DNA of 64,000 nt from Rhodocyclales bacterium (GTDB lineage Bacteria; Pseudomonadota; Gammaproteobacteria; Burkholderiales; Rhodocyclaceae). The notes under the pieces are model-generated. The model saw nothing but the letters and a program-made list of their open reading frames with translations, was not told the DNA's origin and searched no databases. Positions within the stretch are counted from its first letter, which is position 1. Each line of letters begins with the position of its first letter. Both the position numbers and the translations under genes were made by a program. The stretch covers positions 1 through 64,000 of the forward strand of contig JAPLQX010000057.1 of the NCBI GenBank assembly GCA_026399435.1, given 5' to 3'. Positions 26,040 through 34,260 of this stretch are shown here, one piece after another.

Positions 26040-26130
26040 GACATATCCCGCCAGGGGATACCGTCTGCGGCAGGGCGCCGCAGACATATCCCACAAGGGG
26101 ATACCGTCCCGGCCCTGTCGGGACCGGGAC
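26040..26130. repeat. Tandem hairpin elements with conserved GGGGATACCGTC
   Basis: A 26-base unit beginning GACATATCCC and ending AGGGGATACCGTC occurs at 26040-26065 and 26083-26108. After the first comes stem GTCTGCGG/CCGCAGAC (26063-26085). After the second comes GTCCCGG/CCGGGAC (26106-26130). The two stems differ in sequence but keep pairing. A third member with stem GTCCCCGC/GCGGGGAC is at 54942-54977. Confidence 0.75.
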
Positions 26131-26132
26131 AT

Positions 26133-26165
26133 AAAAAAGCCAGCCCCACCGTAGGTGGGACTGGC
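26133..26165 (-). terminator. Rho-independent terminator of the cytochrome c gene
   Basis: On the minus strand GCCAGTCCCAC and GTGGGGCTGGC form an 11-bp stem with one mismatch around a short loop, followed by TTTTTTA. It lies about 20 bases after the cytochrome stop. Confidence 0.88.
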
Positions 26166-26187
26166 CTTTCCTGAGGTGCGGACGGAA

Positions 26188-26496
26188 TTACTTGGCGCCG
26201 GCGAGAACCCACTTGACCAGGGTCTTCACATCCTCATCCTTGACCGCAGCATTCGGCGGCATCGGGATCGGACCCCACACGCCCTTGCCACCCGCCTTGA
26301 CCTTGGCGACCAGCATGGCTTCGTCGCTGGCCTTGTACTTCTTGGCGACTTCCTGATAGGCGGGGCCGACCAGTTTCTTGTCGACAGCGTGGCAGGCCAT
26401 GCAACCGCTCTTGGTGGCCAGGTCCTTGTTGGCGAAAGCCGGAGCCGAAGCCAGAACGCCGGCAGCAACCAGCGCGGAGATCAATACCGATTTCAT
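26188..26496 (-). CDS. Class I c-type cytochrome (c551/c8-like)
   Basis: The 102-residue precursor has a signal peptide (MKSVLISALVAAGVLASAPAFA) and one haem site CMACH at about residues 32-36. The distal Met lies in WGPIPMPPN, the typical c551/c552 motif. It is a soluble periplasmic electron carrier. The gene stands alone with its own terminator and an upstream gap of 95 bases to the YyaL-like gene. Confidence 0.92.
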   Translation of the reverse strand: MKSVLISALVAAGVLASAPAFANKDLATKSGCMACHAVDKKLVGPAYQEVAKKYKASDEAMLVAKVKAGGKGVWGPIPMPPNAAVKDEDVKTLVKWVLAGAK

Positions 26497-26591
26497 GTTT
26501 AGTTCCTTGTGGTGTGGATAAGTAGTATGAAAGTGCCGGGCAAAACTTTGAAAATCCTAACGGATTCGGGGTCTGCTGAAAATGCTTTAGA

Positions 26592-28580
26592 TCAATTAAT
26601 CAGATTCTTCAAATTCGCTGTCGGTTCCGAGCAAGTAACGCCACGACACACCCAGGCGTTGACATGATCGCTCTCAGGCTTGGCGAGAACCGCGGGCAGG
26701 CCCGGAATTCCGTTGGGCAGGCCCAGCACCAGCCGGCGCGGATCGGCGCCCAGCGCGTGTTGCCACTCGGCTATTTCCTCGCCAGGCCCCCGCAGGATGA
26801 TGATATCAGGCGGAGTGAGCGCTTCTTCGAGGGCACGCAGGAGGCTGCCGAAGCCGGACGGTGTCTGGTCGATCTGCGGCCAGAATAGCCGCAGGGTCTT
26901 CTCCGCTGCGGTCAGGTAGCGAGCGTCGCCGAGCAGATGTCCCAGGCGTTGCAGCGCGAATGCGGCGATGCCATTGCCGGCGGGAGTGGCATTGTCGTGG
27001 CCGGACTTGGGGCGGTGGATCAATACCTCATGGTCGTCAGCCGTGAAGAAGAAACCGCCGGCTTCGCGGTCTTCGAAACGGGCCAGCAGGGTATCGGCAA
27101 GCTCGATGGCAAAGTCCAGGTCATCGCGGCGGAACTCGGCTTGCATCAGTTCCAGCAGGGCGGCAAGCAGAAAGGCGTGATCATCGAGATAGGCGTCGAG
27201 GTGGGCGCGGCCGTCCTTGGCTGTTGCCAGCAAGCGTCCGTCCTGCCACATCGTGCGGCGTACGAAATCCATGGCGCGCTGTGCCGAAGCCAGCCACTCG
27301 CCACAGCCGAAGACGCGCGCCGCATGGGCCATGCCTTCGATCATCAGCGCATTCCAGCTGGTCAACACCTTGTCGTCGCGGCCGGGCCGGACGCGTAGTT
27401 CGCGTGCAGCAAAGAGCTTTTGGCGGGCCGCGGCGAGCAGCGGCATTTCTGCTTCGCCCAGATCGCCGGCGACCTTCGCGTGCCAATGGCGGTTCTCGAA
27501 ATTCGGCGGGCCGTCGAAGCCCCAGCGCCGCAGCGCCAGCGCCGACTCTTGCGGGGTGAGCAGAGCCTCCACTTCGCTGCGGTCCCAGACGTAGTACTTG
27601 CCTTCTTCTCCCTCCGAGTCGGCGTCGAGCGAGGAGGTGTAGCCGCCGTCGGCGGACTGCATCTCACGCATCACCCACGTCACGGTTTCCTCGGTGACGC
27701 GGGCGTAGAGCGGATCGCCGGTCTGCGCCCAGGCATCGGCACAGAGCGAGACGAGCGGGCCGTTGTCATAGAGCATTTTTTCGAAATGCGGAATCTCCCA
27801 GCGCTCATCGACGCTGTAGCGGCTGAAGCCGCCTCCTATCTGGTCGTAGATGCCGCCCTCGCTCATGCGCCTCAGCGTGGTCAGCGCCATCTCGCGCAGA
27901 TCGGGATTCGGGCGACGCAACAGGAAGGCCAGCTCGGTCGGATGCGGGAACTTCGGCGCGGTGCCGAAGCCGCCATGGCTGCGGTCGAAACTTCGGGTCA
28001 GTGATTCCTCGGCTGCCGCCAGTGGTCGCGGGTCGAACGCTGTGGCCGTCGCTGCGGCGGTCGGCACCGTGCTCGCCAGAGCGCGGCGCAATTCGGTGTT
28101 CTGCGACTCGATGTCGCCGCGACGATTGTGGAAGGCTTCCGTGACGCGCTCGCAGAGGTCGGCAAAGCCGGGCAGACCGTAGCGCGGCTCTTTCGGGAAA
28201 TAGGTACCGCCGAAGAAGGGCGTGCCATCCGGGGCGAGGAACATGGTCAGCGGCCAGCCGCCGTTGCGCTGGGTCAGCATCTGGTGCGCGGCCTGGTAGA
28301 TCTGGTCGAGATCGGGGCGCTCCTCGCGGTCGACCTTGATGTTCACGAACAGGCGGTTCATCACCGCTGCCACCTCGTCATCTTCGAAGGACTCGTGCGC
28401 CATCACGTGGCACCAGTGACACGCCGAGTAGCCTATCGAAAGCAGGATCGGCCGGTCTTCCTGGCGCGCAAGGGCGAGCGACGCCTCATTCCACGGCTGC
28501 CAATGGACGGGGTTGTCGGCGTGCTGGAGCAGGTAAGGCGAGGTTTCGGCAGAAAGCCGGTTGGTGAGTTCTGATGACAT
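26592..28580 (-). CDS. Thioredoxin-domain protein of the YyaL / DUF255 family
   Basis: The 662-residue protein starts with a DUF255 thioredoxin-like domain ([16 protein letters not shown] and [20 protein letters not shown] with a CHWC redox pair) and continues as an alpha/alpha-toroid resembling glycoside hydrolases ([37 protein letters not shown]). Members, including human SPATA20, have no settled biochemical role. The gene is monocistronic; one copy of the dispersed motif (27536) lies inside it. Confidence 0.92.
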   Translation of the reverse strand: MSSELTNRLSAETSPYLLQHADNPVHWQPWNEASLALARQEDRPILLSIGYSACHWCHVMAHESFEDDEVAAVMNRLFVNIKVDREERPDLDQIYQAAHQMLTQRNGGWPLTMFLAPDGTPFFGGTYFPKEPRYGLPGFADLCERVTEAFHNRRGDIESQNTELRRALASTVPTAAATATAFDPRPLAAAEESLTRSFDRSHGGFGTAPKFPHPTELAFLLRRPNPDLREMALTTLRRMSEGGIYDQIGGGFSRYSVDERWEIPHFEKMLYDNGPLVSLCADAWAQTGDPLYARVTEETVTWVMREMQSADGGYTSSLDADSEGEEGKYYVWDRSEVEALLTPQESALALRRWGFDGPPNFENRHWHAKVAGDLGEAEMPLLAAARQKLFAARELRVRPGRDDKVLTSWNALMIEGMAHAARVFGCGEWLASAQRAMDFVRRTMWQDGRLLATAKDGRAHLDAYLDDHAFLLAALLELMQAEFRRDDLDFAIELADTLLARFEDREAGGFFFTADDHEVLIHRPKSGHDNATPAGNGIAAFALQRLGHLLGDARYLTAAEKTLRLFWPQIDQTPSGFGSLLRALEEALTPPDIIILRGPGEEIAEWQHALGADPRRLVLGLPNGIPGLPAVLAKPESDHVNAWVCRGVTCSEPTANLKNLIN
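27536..27547 (+). repeat. Copy of dispersed motif CCAGCGCCGACT
   Basis: Inside the yyaL-like gene and antisense to it, where it is read as E-S-A-L-A; continues CTTG. Confidence 0.7.
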
Positions 28581-28662
28581 GGCGGGCCCGGGATCGAGAC
28601 CGCACTATACCCGATAGAAACAGTCGGGTATAGATCGAGGGCGATTCCGTCTGACCGGCGCC

Positions 28663-29085
28663 TCAGACGCCCATTTTTTCGAAGATCTTGTCCAGCTTTT
28701 CCTGCAGCGTGGCGGCCGTGAAGGGCTTGACGATGTAGTTCGACGCCCCCGCCTGAATGGCCGCGGTGATGTTCTCTTTCTTTGCTTCAGGCGTGATCAT
28801 CAGAAACGGGAGGCTCTTCAGCCGGGCGTCGGCCCGCACATTTTGCAGCAATGTGAGCCCGTCCATATTGGGCATGTTCCAGTCGGAAACGACGAATCCG
28901 AAATTACCCTCTTGGAGCTTGGTCAGTGCCACGGCTCCATCTTCGGCCTCTTCGACATTGGTGAAACCCAGTTCTTTCAGCAGGTTGCGTACGATTCGGC
29001 GCATGGTCGAAAAGTCGTCGACTACCAGGAACTTGAGTGAGGTGCGATCGGGTGTGGTATCGGTCGGCGTTGCCATAGCCGGCAC
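28663..29085 (-). CDS. cheY: CheY-like chemotaxis response regulator
   Basis: A single receiver domain of about 130 residues: acidic pair in [18 protein letters not shown], phospho-acceptor Asp in [13 protein letters not shown], Thr in [12 protein letters not shown] and Lys in [11 protein letters not shown]. The C-terminus [11 protein letters not shown] is that of chemotaxis CheY, which binds the flagellar switch protein FliM. Ala after the Thr is replaced by Pro (MITPEA). Starts at the GTG (29085) and ATG (29076) are both possible. No other che or flagellar gene is in the window. Confidence 0.9.
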   Translation of the reverse strand: MPAMATPTDTTPDRTSLKFLVVDDFSTMRRIVRNLLKELGFTNVEEAEDGAVALTKLQEGNFGFVVSDWNMPNMDGLTLLQNVRADARLKSLPFLMITPEAKKENITAAIQAGASNYIVKPFTAATLQEKLDKIFEKMGV

Positions 29086-29135
29086 TATGCCTCAGGCACC
29101 AGCGGACCAAAACCGGGAATACGGGCCTGAACTGC

Positions 29136-29561
29136 CTAGCTATCTCCGAGCAAGCCTCGCCACCAGCGCTTCCGGTTTTCGGGTGCCGGGCGCGCCGCAA
29201 GTATTTCATCGGGCTCCACGCGGCTCATGATCCACCCCGGCCCCGGCGGGTTTTTCGAGGAGCCGCAGGAAGATCCGAGATTGTTAGGGTCAAAGATCTT
29301 GATTAGACGCGGGTTCTCGAGATCGTCCGCATAGACGATGCCGCAGTAGGACTCATGGTGGTCAGCGCGCAACAGGGCGTCGATGCGCTCAATAAAGGCG
29401 CTGACGGTGGCGGCATCGGCAAGAGTCGGGGATGGGGACACGCCTACCGCCTGCAGATACCAGCCGGCGGCGGGATCGATGCGTTGCCAGAGCGTCGTCA
29501 GTTGATCCCAGCCCATCACCGACCAGACACGGCCGGTGTACAGGCGCTGGAATTCCGTCAT
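29136..29561 (-). CDS. Conserved-looking hypothetical protein at the end of the sulfur operon
   Basis: The 141-residue soluble protein is not recognised. It begins MTEFQRLYTGRVWSVMGWDQ and is rich in Trp. It contains DPNNLGSSCGSSKNPPGPGW, whose single Cys within a Ser/Gly/Pro loop could be functional. No signal peptide or membrane segment is seen. Its ATG directly follows the stop of the triple-rhodanese gene (no gap), so it is probably made with it. A role in sulfur handling is suggested only by position. Confidence 0.65.
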   Translation of the reverse strand: MTEFQRLYTGRVWSVMGWDQLTTLWQRIDPAAGWYLQAVGVSPSPTLADAATVSAFIERIDALLRADHHESYCGIVYADDLENPRLIKIFDPNNLGSSCGSSKNPPGPGWIMSRVEPDEILAARPAPENRKRWWRGLLGDS

Positions 29562-30722
29562 CTATTTATGTTCGACCATGCTGTAAGTGCCGTCCGCATT
29601 GAACTTGATCTCGGCGTCGAGGAAGGAAGCCTGAACCTTGCCGCCGCCCAGCAGCTTCACCGTGTCGTAGGCTTCGCCGGAGCGGGCGCCGGTACCGCAG
29701 ATGAAGACCACCGGCTTGTCCGTCGGCAGCGTGGCGACCTTCTTCTCCAGTTCGTTCATCGGGATGTTGACCGAGCCCTTGATCATGCCGGCGGCCACTT
29801 CCTTTGGTTCGCGCACATCGACCAGCATCACCGAGCCGGGATTCTCCTTCCAGACCTTCTCGAACGAGGCGACGGTGACCGTTCCCTTCTCCTTGCCCGG
29901 CACTAGGGCCGCCGCCGTCGCTGCTGCACCGGTAGTTGTGCCTGCGGCGGCGCCAGTGGGCGCAGGCGCACCGTACACCTTCTCCCATTCCGGGTAGCCC
30001 GGCGGGTAGGTCAGTACATTGGTATAGCCGAGCTTCTTGGCCTTTTCCGCCGACTTGTCGGAGAGCACGCATTCCATGCCGCCGCAGTAGTAAATCACCG
30101 GTGTCGCCTTGTCAGCCGGCAGCTTGTCGACATTCTTGTCGAACTCGGTGTCGGAGATATTGACGGCAGTCGGGATCATGCCTTTGTCGGCCAAGCGCTT
30201 CGGCCGCGCATCGACCAGCAGGTAGGGGGCCTTTTCATCGATCAGCTTCTTGATGTGCGCGGCAGATACCGAAATCTGACCACCCTTGGCCTTCCAGTCA
30301 GGCGAACCGGCAGGATAGACCTTGATGTTGGTGTAGCCGAGTTTTTCGGCCTTGAAAGCCGAGTTGTGGCTCAGCATGCATTCGTAGCCGCCGCAGTAGA
30401 ACAGCAGCAGCGTGCCCTTGTCGGCCGGCAGCCTGTCGACCTGCTTTTCGAACTGACTGTCCGGGATGTTCACCGCCCCGGGAATGTGTCCCGGATCGTA
30501 TTGGCGGGCCGCCGGGCGCGAGTCGATGATCATGACGCCCTTCTTCAGCGGAATGTCCACATTCTGGCGCATGAAGTCGAAATCGACCAGCGCCTTGTAC
30601 CAGCCTTCCTTGGGTTGTACGACTGCTGCGTCGGCAGCCACGGCGGCCGTCGAATAGACCAGCGGCGTCGCGACGAGCCCGGCGAGAACGGCAATGAACA
30701 GAGAGAGTCTGTTGGTGCTCAT
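29562..30722 (-). CDS. Periplasmic sulfurtransferase with three rhodanese domains
   Basis: The start at 30722 is preferred over the ATG six bases upstream because GGAG is then spaced six bases away. A signal peptide (MSTNRLSLFIAVLAGLVA) is followed by three rhodanese modules at about 45-155, 160-255 and 285-385. Each has its catalytic Cys: LFYCGGYECM, IYYCGGMECV and VFICGTGARSG. An Ala/Thr-rich linker precedes the third. The first two are close repeats; the third is a different subtype. Such proteins move sulfane sulfur in the periplasm. It is downstream of three YeeE/YedE-type genes. Confidence 0.9.
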   Translation of the reverse strand: MSTNRLSLFIAVLAGLVATPLVYSTAAVAADAAVVQPKEGWYKALVDFDFMRQNVDIPLKKGVMIIDSRPAARQYDPGHIPGAVNIPDSQFEKQVDRLPADKGTLLLFYCGGYECMLSHNSAFKAEKLGYTNIKVYPAGSPDWKAKGGQISVSAAHIKKLIDEKAPYLLVDARPKRLADKGMIPTAVNISDTEFDKNVDKLPADKATPVIYYCGGMECVLSDKSAEKAKKLGYTNVLTYPPGYPEWEKVYGAPAPTGAAAGTTTGAAATAAALVPGKEKGTVTVASFEKVWKENPGSVMLVDVREPKEVAAGMIKGSVNIPMNELEKKVATLPTDKPVVFICGTGARSGEAYDTVKLLGGGKVQASFLDAEIKFNADGTYSMVEHK

Positions 30723-30731
30723 GATCATCTC

Positions 30732-31976
30732 CTACAGTAAAGTAAATTTCTCGGTGCTTTCGTTATAGCGTACCAACGCGTACCACACCAGCAAAAGGCC
30801 GCCGCCGATCAGCAGCGTCCAGCCCCAGCTGCCGAACATTTCGGGGAAGTAGGCCTGAAAGCCGACTTTGGTCATCTCGTAGCTTTCGACGTTGGTTTCG
30901 TCGATGGCGGTCAGGTTGAATTTCCTGAAAAGGGCGCTGGCCGTCGATCCCATCCAGGAGAAGAAGAACATCGCCACCCACAGCTTGATGTGCCCTTCGC
31001 CCATGCGCCACAGCGAACCCGAGGCACAGCCGCCGGCGAACACCATGCCGATGCCGAAAATTACGCCTCCCACCAGCGAGCCGATCCAGAACGTGGCCGG
31101 GATGGCGACGTAGGGATCGATCACTTTCTTCTGGAACAGCAACGCGGCAATCGGTATGCCGATCGCAAGAGCCAGGATCACGGCCTTGGTCATGTCGCCC
31201 TCGGCGGTCATGAAGGGTTCGCGGAAGGCGCGAGCGAAGCACAGGCGCGAGCGGTGCATGATGAAGCCGATGGCGAAGCCGGCCAGAACTATCACGGCGC
31301 GGGCGACGAGTTGCTCGTTGGCGGAACCGTACCACTGCGTGGCCCAGAGCAGCACGCCGACCGCTACAGCAAGACCCAGCAGCGGAAACTTGCGCGTGAC
31401 GCCGTCCGGAACATTGAGCGCGGGCGGTGCCTGCATGCCCCATTCGATGTTGTCCAGCGTCCACAGCAGCAGCTTGAGGCCGATCGCCGCACCAGCCAGC
31501 AGGCCGACCCACATTGCCCATCCTGCAGGAGAGGAGTGCAGCACGGGATTGAAGAAGCCGCCGGTGGTGCAGCCGCCGGCGAGTGCCGCGCCAATGCCGA
31601 GCAGGCTGCCACCCATGGCGGCCCAGATATATTCGAGAGGTGGCGGGCGATTGGGGCTGAATTGACGCGACAGCAGGGCAGCGGTGAACGCACCCAGCAC
31701 CAGCATGATGTTCATCAGCGACATGCGGTGCATGAGGAAACTATCGAGTTGCTGCGGTATGCCGAGTACGGGCCCCAAGCCGATCAGGTTGTTGAACCAG
31801 TCGCCCCAGAATTTGACGCCGCCGAACACGCCCCAGACAAGGCCGCTCAGCATCAGGCCGATGATGACCATCACCAGCAGCATGGCGCCGACAAAGGGCG
31901 ACCATTCCTCGACGAAAATCGTCTGGTAGTCGGCCTTGAAGCCGGCCCGCCAGCCGGAGTCGCTATCGGTACTCAT
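30732..31976 (-). CDS. YeeE/YedE family sulfur-compound transporter, long form
   Basis: The ATG at 31976 (MSTDSDSGWRAGFKADYQTIF) gives a 414-residue membrane protein with about ten segments. Family Cys motifs occur twice: ALAGGCTTGGFFNP and FAGGCASGSLWRMGEG. In the founding member TsuA/YeeE, Cys residues in such motifs relay thiosulfate across the membrane. It is nine bases upstream of the rhodanese gene, suggesting import or export of thiosulfate or sulfane sulfur to it. Confidence 0.88.
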   Translation of the reverse strand: MSTDSDSGWRAGFKADYQTIFVEEWSPFVGAMLLVMVIIGLMLSGLVWGVFGGVKFWGDWFNNLIGLGPVLGIPQQLDSFLMHRMSLMNIMLVLGAFTAALLSRQFSPNRPPPLEYIWAAMGGSLLGIGAALAGGCTTGGFFNPVLHSSPAGWAMWVGLLAGAAIGLKLLLWTLDNIEWGMQAPPALNVPDGVTRKFPLLGLAVAVGVLLWATQWYGSANEQLVARAVIVLAGFAIGFIMHRSRLCFARAFREPFMTAEGDMTKAVILALAIGIPIAALLFQKKVIDPYVAIPATFWIGSLVGGVIFGIGMVFAGGCASGSLWRMGEGHIKLWVAMFFFSWMGSTASALFRKFNLTAIDETNVESYEMTKVGFQAYFPEMFGSWGWTLLIGGGLLLVWYALVRYNESTEKFTLL

Positions 31977-31989
31977 AGCAGCTTGCCAT

Positions 31990-32592
31990 CTATCGGGCAC
32001 CCTCCACGGCTTGCTCTGCGGTGATCGTACCGGTGCCGCGGCGCTCGAACCAGGAGCCGAAATAGAACACGGCAACCAGCGCAAGTCCGAGAACGGCCAG
32101 GACGACGGGTTCCGGAGTACCGTAAACGTCGGTAAAGGTGTCGCCTTCCGCGATCAGCCAGGCGGCCTTCAAGGACTTGAGTGCTGCCCCGTAGAAAACC
32201 GCAAATCCTGTCGTGCCGAGCACAACGCCGACGATGAATACCAGGGCGTCGAGGCGACCGGAGAACAGGCCCACCACCGAAGTGCCCGGACAATAGCCAC
32301 CCACCGCAAACCCCGCACCCACCAGCGCGCCGCCCACGGCCGACGCCATCAGCGCCGCCTGCGGTACGGCAATCGAGTCGGGCTTCATCAAGCCGACGAG
32401 CCGTAGAAGCCATAGACCGACCGCCGCCACCACGATGGCGGTGAACATCACCTTGAATACCGCCCAGTCGCTCAGCTTGAACTGGGCGTTCAATTTGACG
32501 GGGCTGCCGAATCCGGCATTCTCCAGCGCGTAGCCAAACAAGATGCCGCACAGCAGACCCGACAGCATGCCGCTTTCATTTAGGGGGAACAT
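31990..32592 (-). CDS. YeeE/YedE family protein (DUF6691-type half)
   Basis: The 200-residue membrane protein has about five to six segments and the Cys motif AVGGYCPGTSVVGLFSGR. Such short proteins usually act with a second short YeeE partner to form one transporter. Its start lies one base after the stop of the gene upstream (32594-33124), and a 13-base gap leads to the long YeeE gene. Confidence 0.86.
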   Translation of the reverse strand: MFPLNESGMLSGLLCGILFGYALENAGFGSPVKLNAQFKLSDWAVFKVMFTAIVVAAVGLWLLRLVGLMKPDSIAVPQAALMASAVGGALVGAGFAVGGYCPGTSVVGLFSGRLDALVFIVGVVLGTTGFAVFYGAALKSLKAAWLIAEGDTFTDVYGTPEPVVLAVLGLALVAVFYFGSWFERRGTGTITAEQAVEGAR

Positions 32593-32593
32593 G

Positions 32594-33124
32594 TCAAACT
32601 CCTTTGACCAAGCGGCTGACGATCATCCCGGTTGCAAAAAACAAAGCCAGGAAGACAAACGCCGAAATACCCAGTGCCGCCGCGCCCGACAGCCCCAAAC
32701 CACTGGTGCAGCCGCCGGCTATGCGTGCGCCAAAACCGGCCATCACGCCGCCGGCTAAAGTACTGATCAAGCGCGCCGGGGTGCCGATGCTGCGCGAGCC
32801 ATCGAATTGCACGCGAAAACGACCCGCCATAAAAGCCGCCACCAGCGCGCCGATGGCGACGCCGAGGATTTCCCAGGTCATCCATGAGCCCATCGGGCTA
32901 CCGTCCGCCACCATCGGTCCGAGGTAGCCGTTCGCCTTGGTTGCCTCCGGCGCCAGCTTCAGCCCCACGCCGGCGACCATGTCGGTAGCCGCCCCACTGG
33001 CTCCCAGGCCGTGACCGGAAAGAACAAAGGTCAGCAACAAGACCAAGCCGAGCGCTATGCCCGCAGCCAGAGGTGACCAGAAGGGTTTGATTTTCGGATT
33101 GCCTTGCTTTTCTGATGCGCTCAC
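32594..33124 (-). CDS. YeeE/YedE family protein, short half
   Basis: The GTG at 33124 is chosen because a purine-rich GGAAAAC precedes it and it leaves a normal N-terminus before the first membrane segment (LAAGIALGLVLLLTFVLSG). The 176-residue protein has about four segments and the Cys motif IAGGCTSGLGLSGAA. It probably pairs with the following DUF6691-type half. A longer frame to 33280 adds residues without membrane or signal character. Confidence 0.85.
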   Translation of the reverse strand: MSASEKQGNPKIKPFWSPLAAGIALGLVLLLTFVLSGHGLGASGAATDMVAGVGLKLAPEATKANGYLGPMVADGSPMGSWMTWEILGVAIGALVAAFMAGRFRVQFDGSRSIGTPARLISTLAGGVMAGFGARIAGGCTSGLGLSGAAALGISAFVFLALFFATGMIVSRLVKGV

Positions 33125-33242
33125 GATGTTTTCCTTTCGATGGCCGAAGCGCTGTCGCTGCCGGGCGCCAATCTCATTGTCGATCAGGCGCGAGAAGCCG
33201 GCGTGTCGCCCCGGAAGGCGCACGCCTTCGACTGTGCCCTTG

Positions 33243-33629
33243 TCAGCTGCAGGTTGCCGGAGAGTCGCCGTCCTTGGCACCCTTGGTGAGGAAGGCGCCG
33301 ATGTCGTCCATCAATTCCTGATCCGGCGTATCGGCAAACTTCTCGGCAGCCTTGTTGCCGGCCTTGATGCTGGCGCGATAGGCCTTGCTGACGTACTGCT
33401 TGACGGTGTCCTTGCCCTTGTTGTGCTTGTCGGCCTTCAGGTAGGCCGCCCACTCGGCCTTGGTCTTGGTGCTCGGATTGATCGAGCCAATAGGCGCTAC
33501 GGCGTGGCAGGAGGTGCACACGCTGCGGTAATACACGCGACCGCGCTTCCAGTCGGCGTCGTAGGCGAAGGCTGAAACGGCGAACAGGGAAAGCAGGGCA
33601 GCGGCGCTCAGGGTTTTGGTGAATTTCAT
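33243..33629 (-). CDS. Monohaem periplasmic cytochrome c
   Basis: The 128-residue precursor has a signal peptide (MKFTKTLSAAALLSLFAVSAFA) and one haem motif CTSCH near residue 38. The C-terminal helix reads DTPDQELMDDIGAFLTKGAKDG and ends in Cys-Ser. It is likely the soluble electron carrier linked to the neighbouring cytochrome b and octahaem cytochrome. The 118 bases to the next gene downstream hold no clear terminator. Confidence 0.88.
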   Translation of the reverse strand: MKFTKTLSAAALLSLFAVSAFAYDADWKRGRVYYRSVCTSCHAVAPIGSINPSTKTKAEWAAYLKADKHNKGKDTVKQYVSKAYRASIKAGNKAAEKFADTPDQELMDDIGAFLTKGAKDGDSPATCS

Positions 33630-33662
33630 GGTCAGACTCCTTGCAGGTAATGGGGTGTTTGA

Positions 33663-34259
33663 TTAATCCACTTCTTCCCAGCCGGTAATCATTGCCTTGA
33701 TGTGGGCCATCGGCGTATGTCCGGCAGTGGTCAGATAGACGTGGGCGATAAGAAAGGCGAGCATCATGAAGGCGCCGATGATGTGGCCGGTGGCGACCCA
33801 TTCGAGTTGCAGCTTGGTCAAGCCCCAGGCCGCCCAGTCGGCATAGAACAGATAGAGCACGCCGGTGACCCAGATCAGCGGACCGACGAACAGCATGATG
33901 CCGAGATAGGCCAGCCGTTGCAGCGGATTGTGCTTGCGCAGTTGCGTCAGCTTGAACGGGTGCGGCTCATTCCTGAAAATGCCGACAGAGTAGTAATGGA
34001 TCATCGCCACGACCTTCTCCGTGGTCGGGATATATTGCTTCCATTCGCCGGTGGTGAAGTGCCAGAAGATCGCGAACACCCACAGGCCGATCAGCGACCA
34101 GGCGGCGATGGTGTGGTAAGCCACCGCCTTTTCGAAGCCGAAGATCGCATAGGTGCCGTGGATGTCGAAGGCGGTGAGCATCAGGAACATGATCAGACCG
34201 GCCTGCGACCAGTGCCAGAAGCGCTCGAAGCGCTTGAAGACGTAGATACGTTCAGCCAT
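33663..34259 (-). CDS. Membrane cytochrome b (b561 / FdnI-HydC type)
   Basis: The start at 34259 gives MAERIYVFKRFERFWHWSQAG, with the first haem-ligand His in FERFWHWSQA. The 198-residue protein has four to five membrane segments with further His in AYHTIAAWSL, ATGHIIGAF and AHVYLT. Proteins of this type carry electrons between the quinone pool and periplasmic redox enzymes. Its ATG lies one base from the TGA of the octahaem gene, so the two are surely co-translated partners. Confidence 0.9.
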   Translation of the reverse strand: MAERIYVFKRFERFWHWSQAGLIMFLMLTAFDIHGTYAIFGFEKAVAYHTIAAWSLIGLWVFAIFWHFTTGEWKQYIPTTEKVVAMIHYYSVGIFRNEPHPFKLTQLRKHNPLQRLAYLGIMLFVGPLIWVTGVLYLFYADWAAWGLTKLQLEWVATGHIIGAFMMLAFLIAHVYLTTAGHTPMAHIKAMITGWEEVD

Positions 34260-34260
34260 T

